Source: Flectobacillus longus (lineage in GTDB: Bacteria > Bacteroidota > Bacteroidia > Cytophagales > Spirosomataceae). Taken from it: a stretch of 64,000 nucleotides of DNA. The translations under genes and the position numbers were made by a program. Shown in pieces: positions 8,741 to 15,649 of this stretch. The stretch's first letter is position 1. The number at the start of each line of letters is the position of its first letter. Location of the stretch: positions 156,125-220,124 of the forward strand of contig NZ_JASHIC010000009.1 of assembly GCF_030056705.1 (NCBI RefSeq). Direction: 5' to 3'. The notes under the pieces are model-generated. The model did no database searches and had not been told where the DNA came from. It worked only from the letters and a program-made list of their open reading frames with translations.

Positions 8741-8969
8741 TTAGTAATTTATATCTTGATAATCAGGTATTTATATAGTATATTAACCTAAAAAATATTT
8801 ATTTTTCGGTAATTTAGAGAAAGACTTCTTTTTTGATTGTTTAGCAGAGATTTGAGGATGAAAATTATAGGGAATAGCTTGTAAAAATATTTACTTACGT
8901 GTGGCTTGCAACCTGTTTGCTGGAGATATCTTTGATAAACATGAGTCGTCCTGAATTTTGGTATATTTT

Positions 8970-9006
8970 AAAAAAAGGCGTTCGAAAAACTAATTTCGAA
9001 CGCCTT
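8970..9006 (-). terminator. Rho-independent terminator after the DoxX-like gene
   Basis: Arms AAGGCGTTCGAAA (8975-8987) and TTTCGAACGCCTT (8994-9006) form a 13-bp stem. On the minus strand the stem is followed by a run of T (8976 down to 8970). It lies ~120 bp downstream of the stop of the DoxX-like gene. Confidence 0.8.
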
Positions 9007-9126
9007 ATGATATTAATATGCTAAATACGTCTCTTTATACGAAAAGTATTGCATCTCTATGAGTGAGATTCATCTTAAAAATAATCACTCTATTCACTCA
9101 ATCCCTAAATTCGGGATGACTCATGT

Positions 9127-9996
9127 TTAGTTTGTATCGTTTTTATTTTCCTGTGTCAAATTGTACACTGCTTTGTACGAAGTATTGGTAGTTTTTTCAT
9201 CAAACAAGATATATCGTTTGTCTTGGTCTTTTAGTTCGATGTCTCCATTGAGGGCAAATTTGATTCTAGTAAACTTAAATCCCGTATTTATTTTGAATTG
9301 TGCTGTATAAATGGAGTCCTTAATCACCTCTTTCATGGCAAAATCACTATCCCAATTCAGTGGAGAATCATTACCTCGAACTCCTATTGTACTCACAGGT
9401 GTTTTGTGTGGCAAAGTCACTTGTACGGTTACCGTTTGGATTTTTGTTGATTGAACTCCAGACATCAACAAAACCAATACGATTGGTAGAAAACTAAGTA
9501 TTCCGATTCGAAAGTTTTGTTTTTGAAAAATTAAATAATCTACACTGAACCGTCCGCTTCCTATTATGAGATGGAACATACTCACCCATAAAATTCCCAG
9601 TGCAGGCATCATCGACCAAAGGCCATTGTCCCATTGTTGACATAGAGCAGCTACTAGCATTGTGCATGCCATCAAAAATGAAAATAGCCTAGTCTGAAAA
9701 CCAAGTATAAAGGCTATTCCGCCGATACCCTCACTAAATGCTCCCATGTAGGCAAGAAAAACAGAGAATGTTTTGAAGATGCCTCCATACGCAGATACAT
9801 CGCTCGGAAACCAAAATACTACTTCGAATAAGCCAAGATTAATCTCGGAAGGGCTCCAAGGTAGTCCAAATTTGGAGGCACCAAAGTCGGAGCTGAGCCA
9901 ATAACCGCAGATGATTCTTGGAATACTAATAAATACATCTTGCCACCAGCGAGGCATTAGAATTGGGCGAAAAAGGAGGTCGAATAACTTTTGCAT
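9127..9996 (-). CDS. DoxX-like membrane protein with C-terminal extracytoplasmic domain
   Basis: I place the start at the ATG at 9996 (MQKLFDLLF); the longer frame to 10014 begins with TTG. The ~290-residue protein has a four-helix DoxX-type membrane region (about residues 20-175), with features such as GAFSEGIGGIAFILGF, and one further hydrophobic segment (IGILSFLPIVLVLLMSG). The C-terminal ~95 residues (from about VTVQVTLPHKTP) are hydrophilic and beta-rich. The order VTL...VRGN..PLNWD...FKFTRIKFALNG resembles a CBM20/48-like starch-binding or immunoglobulin-like fold, an unusual attachment for DoxX. The AraC-type regulator 75 bp upstream on the same strand is the likely local regulator. 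Function unknown. Confidence 0.75.
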   Translation of the reverse strand: MQKLFDLLFRPILMPRWWQDVFISIPRIICGYWLSSDFGASKFGLPWSPSEINLGLFEVVFWFPSDVSAYGGIFKTFSVFLAYMGAFSEGIGGIAFILGFQTRLFSFLMACTMLVAALCQQWDNGLWSMMPALGILWVSMFHLIIGSGRFSVDYLIFQKQNFRIGILSFLPIVLVLLMSGVQSTKIQTVTVQVTLPHKTPVSTIGVRGNDSPLNWDSDFAMKEVIKDSIYTAQFKINTGFKFTRIKFALNGDIELKDQDKRYILFDEKTTNTSYKAVYNLTQENKNDTN

Positions 9997-10071
9997 AAAA
10001 TGTTTTTTAGTCAAAAGTAGACCCTGTATGAGGCTATAATCGCTTCAAATTATGATTTGAAACCTATTTTA

Positions 10072-11277
10072 TTAGGATAAATGGTGTTGAATATACTCGA
10101 TAGGGGTGTAATTGGTAACTTTTTTGAAAGCACGATTAAACGTCGCCTTGCTATTAAAGCCACTATCAAATGCGATACTCAATAATGTTTGTTTTTTATG
10201 AAGCCCCATCTCTATTGCGCTTATGACAATATTGATACGATACTGATTAATTAAATCATTGAAGTTTTGACCAAAGCCCTTATTAATTACCTTACTCAAA
10301 ACTGAAGCATTAGTATTAAGTTGTTTGGAAAGCTCAACTAAGGTTAGTTCAGGATTAAGAAAAACCTTTTGATGTTCTAAAGCTTGAAGTAGAGATTGTT
10401 TGATAACAAGAAGTTCATCACTTAATTCTTGTGTTGTGGTATTTTCCGTAATTGGGATGGAGATATATTCTGTTTCGATGGTATCTGGCAAGGCCCAATA
10501 GGTTTCTTTTGTCGACAAAAGATTGGTACGAAACAATAACTTACTTTCAACAGCATTGCTATAGCTCAATATAGCAATATAATAACAGCAAATAGCATAA
10601 CATAAAAAGTACCACCAGGTGTTGACATAGTTCATATCCCAAATGAGTCCTACTACAGCTAAGATTCCTCTAGTCAATAATAACATAATGCAAGCAAAAA
10701 AGAATCTTGGTAACCAAGGATACAAATAAGCTGTGGTATTACTCAAAACTTCATTGATGCTTTTAAGATACAATTGGTGGTATCTGAATCCGATTAGTAA
10801 ATAAATAGACATGCTCACAAATCCTAAAAGCTGGTACCAAGTATCAAAATCTGGATCTTGTCCATTGGCAAGAAAACCATAGTCATGAAGAATCATTTTA
10901 TCATAAATAAACACAGCTAAACAGTAAAATAAATATAAAATAGCTGGAATACCATGAAGCAACATTTTGATATTTAGCTTCATAGCTGGATTTAATAGGC
11001 TCTGAGTATAGAAAAACAAAACTGGACCTAGCAGAAATAAATGTTGGAAAGGAACATAAAAAAGAAAATCTCTATAGGGTTGAGTATCGTACCATCCTGC
11101 AAACCCCACCATCCAAGGTGTAATATATAATGTGCTTAATAACAAAAAAAGACCCATCCAAAAACTGGACAGTTGTTGATTTTTAATAAATTTTATTAAA
11201 AACAAAAAACTATAAACCAACAAATGGATAAAAAAAACGAGTAACAGCGAGCTATAAAAGCTAAATGAAAATAACAT
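10072..11277 (-). CDS. AraC-family regulator with membrane sensor domain
   Basis: A 401-residue protein. The N-terminal ~240 residues contain about seven or eight hydrophobic helices, suggesting an integral membrane sensor. The C-terminal ~100 residues are an AraC/XylS DNA-binding domain with two helix-turn-helix motifs: LTLVELSKQLNTNASVLSKV and the second around LLSIAFDSGFNSKATFNRAF, ending KVTNYTPIEY. Such membrane-anchored AraC proteins are common in Bacteroidota and often control an adjacent gene. Here that would be the DoxX-like gene directly downstream. ATG at 11277. Confidence 0.9.
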   Translation of the reverse strand: MLFSFSFYSSLLLVFFIHLLVYSFLFLIKFIKNQQLSSFWMGLFLLLSTLYITPWMVGFAGWYDTQPYRDFLFYVPFQHLFLLGPVLFFYTQSLLNPAMKLNIKMLLHGIPAILYLFYCLAVFIYDKMILHDYGFLANGQDPDFDTWYQLLGFVSMSIYLLIGFRYHQLYLKSINEVLSNTTAYLYPWLPRFFFACIMLLLTRGILAVVGLIWDMNYVNTWWYFLCYAICCYYIAILSYSNAVESKLLFRTNLLSTKETYWALPDTIETEYISIPITENTTTQELSDELLVIKQSLLQALEHQKVFLNPELTLVELSKQLNTNASVLSKVINKGFGQNFNDLINQYRINIVISAIEMGLHKKQTLLSIAFDSGFNSKATFNRAFKKVTNYTPIEYIQHHLS

Positions 11278-11380
11278 TGTTCAGTTATTGTTGAGATAGA
11301 ACCTGCCTATACTTTTAAAGAATCTCATTTGTGACAAGTACTCATTTACTAAAGATGGGTTACAAAATTTGATTTAAGTT

Positions 11381-11442
11381 TTGTTTCTACTGATAGAAAT
11401 CTTGAAATATCATTGAGTATGACTTCTATGCAGTAGAAACAA
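11381..11442. repeat. 12-bp perfect inverted repeat
   Basis: TTGTTTCTACTG (11381-11392) and CAGTAGAAACAA (11431-11442) are exact complements separated by 38 bases. They lie between the stop of the RES toxin and the start of the AraC regulator, both on the minus strand. The pair could be a long-loop terminator for the toxin operon or a binding site upstream of the regulator. Confidence 0.4.
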
Positions 11443-11446
11443 CATT

Positions 11447-11917
11447 TTACTTTCCTCTCAGCCTGTTATCAAAAGCGAGCTTTTGGGTTGATACAACTCT
11501 AATTTTGGAAGCCTCTGGATGATTAGGATTAATCAAGTAATTGTATTCGGGAGGTACAATACTACTTGGTACTTTGAGAACGGCTGCACTATTACTTCTG
11601 ACAAAATCGTCGCCTATGTACTGGGTTTCTAACAATGGAGGTTTTGCGTCCCATTGTTCAGGCAAATCTTCATTGGCTAATTCTAAAATGGTTATGTCGT
11701 CAGGAATTTCTATTTCTACATAATACCGATCATTGGGTAAATCTTCACTCAAATCGAGGTGAACGGCTACTTCGAGCATTGCCAATGCACGAGTGGCAGC
11801 GGTATAAACCAAATAGGTATTTTGACTATTCCAACGAAAACCTTTACTAAGCGCTGCTCCAATCCCCTGTAGCGTGGTGGACAGATACTTTTCTCGTTCG
11901 ATTCTATAAACTTTCAT
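11447..11917 (-). CDS. RES-domain toxin
   Basis: A 156-residue RES-domain protein, the family of NAD-degrading toxins paired with Xre/MbcA/ParS-type antitoxins. The family pattern is clear: RIEREKY near the start, GFRWNS, VYTAATRALAMLEVAVH, and a C-terminal VPSSIVPPEYNYLINPNHPE. Arg28, Tyr38 and Glu49 match the conserved active-site positions, so the toxin looks intact. Its ATG overlaps the antitoxin stop as TAATG, typical of a coupled toxin-antitoxin operon. Confidence 0.93.
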   Translation of the reverse strand: MKVYRIEREKYLSTTLQGIGAALSKGFRWNSQNTYLVYTAATRALAMLEVAVHLDLSEDLPNDRYYVEIEIPDDITILELANEDLPEQWDAKPPLLETQYIGDDFVRSNSAAVLKVPSSIVPPEYNYLINPNHPEASKIRVVSTQKLAFDNRLRGK

Positions 11918-12417
11918 TAAGCTAAATTTCCGTATTCAAGTCGGTTGAGGCAATTCATCACTTCTTGAATACCTGTGGTAGAGTCTAGTAAACTTTCGGG
12001 GGTAACACCACCAAGCGCAATATTATTCTTTTTGAGCCAACGTTGAAATTTGTCTTCTTCCTGATTAAATACATCAATACCATAATCAAGCAGTTCGATA
12101 GATAGCAAGACAATTTCACTATCACGACCCGTCAAAAGCGCTTGTTCTCTTTTTTTCTTATTATAGGTGGTTTGAGGCATATCAATCAACTGCAAAATAT
12201 CTTTGACAGAGGTATTGATGCGCTGACTCAATACTTCGATTGACTCATAAGGAATTCCTTCACGGAGAATGTTTAAGCGTTCCATGCTTGAACTCCATGT
12301 GTAGGTATGCGTGGGGGTTACCAATGTTGACCCAAGGGTGACTTTCTTCTGTTCACGAGCACGTTTGATGCTGAGTTTTGGGTCAAAACGTCCTGTTTTT
12401 ATGCTTGACTTTTCCAT
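11917..12417 (-). CDS. Xre/MbcA/ParS-type antitoxin
   Basis: I use the ATG at 12417 (MEKSSIKTG); the longer frame to 12450 starts with TTG. The ~166-residue protein has an N-terminal Xre-like helical region with VLSQRINTSVKDILQLI. It ends in the toxin-binding DUF2384 domain: DYGIDVFNQEEDKFQRWL, then LGGVTPESLLDSTTGIQEV. That is the standard partner of a RES toxin, which follows with a 1-bp overlap. It should neutralise the toxin and autorepress the operon. Confidence 0.9.
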   Translation of the reverse strand: MEKSSIKTGRFDPKLSIKRAREQKKVTLGSTLVTPTHTYTWSSSMERLNILREGIPYESIEVLSQRINTSVKDILQLIDMPQTTYNKKKREQALLTGRDSEIVLLSIELLDYGIDVFNQEEDKFQRWLKKNNIALGGVTPESLLDSTTGIQEVMNCLNRLEYGNLA

Positions 12418-12507
12418 ATCTATAACATATTTGTTACTAATATACAACAATTATGCTATAATAAAAAGTTTCTTTATGCCTAAAAATAAGAGAATTATCT
12501 TTATTCC

Positions 12508-12645
12508 GTAGAGACGTAGCAGTGCTACGTCTAGCAATTAGGTTTATACCTTGACAATCATTTGTAGACGTGACATGTTACGTTTCTACGAGAAGGATTG
12601 GAATCCTTGGAAAAAATAGGTGCTGGATAGGAATCCAGCACCAGC
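12508..12645. repeat. Composite multi-hairpin intergenic repeat, copy 1
   Basis: A ~138-bp element with four successive palindromes: GACGTAGCAGTGCTACGTC; a GTAGACGT...ACGTTTCTAC stem; AAGGATTGGAATCCTT; and GGTGCTGGAT-AGG-ATCCAGCACC. Two further copies lie downstream of the M48 gene in the same orientation, so that gene is bracketed by direct repeats. No coding potential is seen. Confidence 0.85.
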
Positions 12646-12736
12646 GAGAAATAAAATTTATTGGAGATTAAATAGAAGGGTTTTCAGAAATAATTTATAC
12701 ATTTCTTCACAAAATGATTTTTAACACTTATTTAAA

Positions 12737-13633
12737 ATGAAAACACTACTATCTGCCCTAGAGCTCACACTTGGTTTGTCCCTCATTCAGTTGTTTGTCA
12801 CCCTGTTTCCCTATCTTTTCCTGCGCAAGAAGCAATTAAACATTATTCGTAAGTTGCTATTTTTTACTTTTCGAGATTATTTATTTGCAACAATTTATCT
12901 ATTTGTATTCACCTATTTTGCAAAACTATTTGAATGGTTTGAGGGAGATTGGACTATTCAAAATGCACCTCTATTTTTCATTGGCTTACTTATTATTAAT
13001 GGGTACTTTTTTATAGTTCATCCATTTGTTCTTAAATACGATAAGCGTAGGCTAACATTTAGTCCCGAATATTCAGCAACGTTATCTGAGAATCTCCAGA
13101 AAAAAGTCTCGGTATATATCACCAATAATGATACTATCAATGCTTTTGCTACAGGCTTTTTGCCACAAAATAGAGTGATAGTCATAGGACGAGGTTTGAT
13201 GGAAAAGCTAACACAAGAAGAACGAGAAGCAATCTTGTATCATGAGGTGGGGCATCATAAACACTACGATTTGATAAAGTTTTATTTTGTGGTGGTTTTA
13301 CAATGTATTCTTTTGGGATGTTTCAGACAACCTTTCTTCGATTTGGTGCATCAATTTTACCCTTCATTCAATGATGGCAATCTGATCTTTTGGTACGGAT
13401 GTTTGATAGGTTTGTTTTATATAATTATATTCTCCAAAATAAGTCATTATGCAGAATATCAGGCTGATCAATATGGAGCACAGCATACTTCAAATCAGGC
13501 GATGGGAAATGCTCTTTTAAAACTCTCTGAACTCACAGAACATATTGTAGACCAAGGGAGTATGACGCATCCCAGTATCGAAAAGCGATTGGCTAATATT
13601 CAGTTTCAAGTCCTGCCAGCACCAGCGTCGTAG
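12737..13633 (+). CDS. M48-family membrane metalloprotease
   Basis: A 298-residue zinc protease of the Ste24/HtpX/BlaR-associated M48 group. Two or three N-terminal hydrophobic helices (residues ~5-30, 45-65 and 78-95) precede the catalytic domain. The zinc motif is HEVGH (169-173), with the third ligand in EYQAD (Glu240). The upstream segment FATGFLPQNRVIVIGRGLME is typical of the family. It is expected to act on membrane or periplasmic proteins from the cytoplasmic membrane. Its last residues (PAPAS) and its stop codon run into the second copy of the composite repeat, so the native C-terminus may have been replaced. Orientation differs from both neighbours. Confidence 0.9.
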   Translation: MKTLLSALELTLGLSLIQLFVTLFPYLFLRKKQLNIIRKLLFFTFRDYLFATIYLFVFTYFAKLFEWFEGDWTIQNAPLFFIGLLIINGYFFIVHPFVLKYDKRRLTFSPEYSATLSENLQKKVSVYITNNDTINAFATGFLPQNRVIVIGRGLMEKLTQEEREAILYHEVGHHKHYDLIKFYFVVVLQCILLGCFRQPFFDLVHQFYPSFNDGNLIFWYGCLIGLFYIIIFSKISHYAEYQADQYGAQHTSNQAMGNALLKLSELTEHIVDQGSMTHPSIEKRLANIQFQVLPAPAS

Positions 13634-13766
13634 AGACGTAGCAGTGCTACGTCTAGCAATTAGGTTTTTATTTTGATAATCAATGGGAGACGTAAGATGT
13701 TACGTCTCTACAGCAAGGATTGGAATCCTTGGAAAAAATAGGTGCTGGATAGGAATCTAGCACCAG
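13630..13766. repeat. Composite multi-hairpin intergenic repeat, copy 2
   Basis: Same four-palindrome architecture and orientation as the copy at 12508. It starts inside the M48 gene and supplies its stop codon. A repeat-tail-like CCAGCACCAGCG immediately precedes it within the coding sequence. Confidence 0.85.
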
Positions 13767-13774
13767 TCAACATC

Positions 13775-13912
13775 GTAGAGACGTAGCACTGCTACGTCTA
13801 CCTATCAGGGTTCTATTTTGATAATCATTTGAAGACGTAAGATGTTACGTCTCTACGGCAAGGATTGGAATCCTTGGAAAAAATAGGTGCTGGATAGGAA
13901 TCCAGCACCAGC
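13775..13912. repeat. Composite multi-hairpin intergenic repeat, copy 3
   Basis: Third copy, head-to-tail with copy 2 and 8 bases apart. The first palindrome reads GACGTAGCACTGCTACGTC, so the middle base differs from copies 1 and 2 while the stem is kept. It ends 10 bp before the stop of the GH28 gene. Confidence 0.85.
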
Positions 13913-13922
13913 TAGCGAATTT

Positions 13923-15473
13923 TTACTGATTAAATCCTACAGGAACTTCTGGGCTTGTTTGGATGGGCGTTTTAACGTTTTTGAAATTGTTATCTCCCAT
14001 CAAATAATTAGCTGACTTTTCTCCTGAAACTTTTAAATACATATCATACGGCACTAAAGGTATATTTCCTTGGATAGAAACTTGTTGTAAGTTGCTGAAA
14101 TCCAAGATAGGAACTCCTGTATGAGGCGTATTCGTCAAAACCTGTTTGATGCTGATTTGCTGACTATTTTCGGCTTTAATGACCGCTCCTCTTTCGGTAT
14201 TGACACGCACATTGTCAAACTGGATATTTTTGGAGTTTTTAATGACAAAACCTAATTGAGTATCAAAATTTAGGTCTTGAAAACTGATGTATTCTATAGG
14301 TAGTTCTTCAAGTCCATTTAGATAACCAGCTTGATTTCCTTGGGCGGTAATATTGCTAAAATGAATATTGCGGAAAATAGGTGTGCGTTCAGAAATGGGC
14401 TCAATCGTCGTTTTAGCGTATTGCATATCTAGTACAATAGCCTGTTCCTTAATATTTTTCATCACGATATTGTCCACACGAATATCCTCGACCACGCCCC
14501 CACGACCGCGTGCTGTTTTGATACGAATACCTCTGTCGGTACCATCAAAAATACAGTTAGAAATCACAATTTTTTTCACACCACCAGACATTTCACTGCC
14601 AATTACAACACCTCCATGTCCCGACAGCATCGTGCAGTTAGTAATGGTATAATTTTCGGCAGGGATATTTCTTTTTCGTCCCGAACGGTCTTTTCCAGAT
14701 TTGATGGTAATGCAGTCATCTCCAACGCTAATATGACAATTGGAAATATGTACATTGCTACAAGATTCGGGGTTGATTCCGTCTGTATTGGGAGAATGCG
14801 GGTTTTCGACGGTAACACCATGAATGGTTACATTGTCACAAAACTCAGGGTTGACTGTCCAGAAAGGAGAATTTCGTATCGTGATACCTTCAATTTGGAC
14901 ATTTTTGCAAAACATGGGTTGTATAAAAGGAGGACGCAAAAAACCTTTTTCTATCCAACCTGGAAGGTCTGGCGCCAATACATCTTTATTGAGTCGTTTG
15001 AACTCTTCTTGCCATTTAGAAGTGGGGATATTTTTGACATGCACTTCTGAGTAAGCCCACCATTTTTTGCCATGACCATCTATCAATCCTCTACCCTTGA
15101 TGGCAATGTTCTCAGCTTTGTAAGCGTAAAAGAGTGGTGAAAAATTAACGACATCTGTCCCTTCCCATCGAGAAGGAACCATTGGGAGATAGGCGTCAAA
15201 ATCATCGGTAAAATGCAATTCAGCACCAGCATCAATGAAGATGGTAATATTACTTTTGAGTTCGATAGGACCAGTTTTATATTTTCCTGCAGGAAAATAG
15301 ATGGTTCCTCCCCCTTGCTTGACCGCAGTGGCAATCGCTTTTTTGATGCCTTCTGTAGCAAGTTTAGAACTATCATTTTTGACCCCAAATTTCAATACAT
15401 TCAAATATACCTGCGCTTGTGCGCTGATACCTAGCGCCAATACGAGAAGGGTAAGACCGATATTTTTTCTCAT
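13923..15473 (-). CDS. GH28 polygalacturonase / rhamnogalacturonan hydrolase
   Basis: I use the ATG at 15473 (MRKNIGLTLL), which gives a clean signal peptide ending AQAQ; the frame to 15482 starts with TTG. The ~516-residue right-handed beta-helix enzyme has every GH28 signature: NTDG (catalytic Asp231), GDDC (Asp252, Asp253), GHGG (His286) and RIK (317-319). GH28 enzymes hydrolyse alpha-1,4 galacturonic acid linkages in homogalacturonan, or the alternating rhamnogalacturonan backbone; sequence alone does not decide which. The product is secreted to the periplasm or surface. It is the last gene of the long minus-strand pectin block. Confidence 0.93.
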   Translation of the reverse strand: MRKNIGLTLLVLALGISAQAQVYLNVLKFGVKNDSSKLATEGIKKAIATAVKQGGGTIYFPAGKYKTGPIELKSNITIFIDAGAELHFTDDFDAYLPMVPSRWEGTDVVNFSPLFYAYKAENIAIKGRGLIDGHGKKWWAYSEVHVKNIPTSKWQEEFKRLNKDVLAPDLPGWIEKGFLRPPFIQPMFCKNVQIEGITIRNSPFWTVNPEFCDNVTIHGVTVENPHSPNTDGINPESCSNVHISNCHISVGDDCITIKSGKDRSGRKRNIPAENYTITNCTMLSGHGGVVIGSEMSGGVKKIVISNCIFDGTDRGIRIKTARGRGGVVEDIRVDNIVMKNIKEQAIVLDMQYAKTTIEPISERTPIFRNIHFSNITAQGNQAGYLNGLEELPIEYISFQDLNFDTQLGFVIKNSKNIQFDNVRVNTERGAVIKAENSQQISIKQVLTNTPHTGVPILDFSNLQQVSIQGNIPLVPYDMYLKVSGEKSANYLMGDNNFKNVKTPIQTSPEVPVGFNQ

Positions 15474-15649
15474 GTTTTTCAAAAATAAGTTATTTGTTAA
15501 TAGTATATCCGTTATAAGATTGCACTCATAATCAGATGGATACTATCAAAAAAAACTACAGAAATATTGTTAATAGAACCTTTTCTATTATTCGTAGATA
15601 TAATATTTGCTAAAACTCCAATGCCTTGCATTTCTACGGATAAAAAGGA

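Noticed and set aside
12508..13912. Insertion sequence around the M48 gene
   Set aside because: No transposase or resolvase is present, and the flanking elements are short multi-hairpin repeats in direct orientation rather than terminal inverted repeats of an IS.
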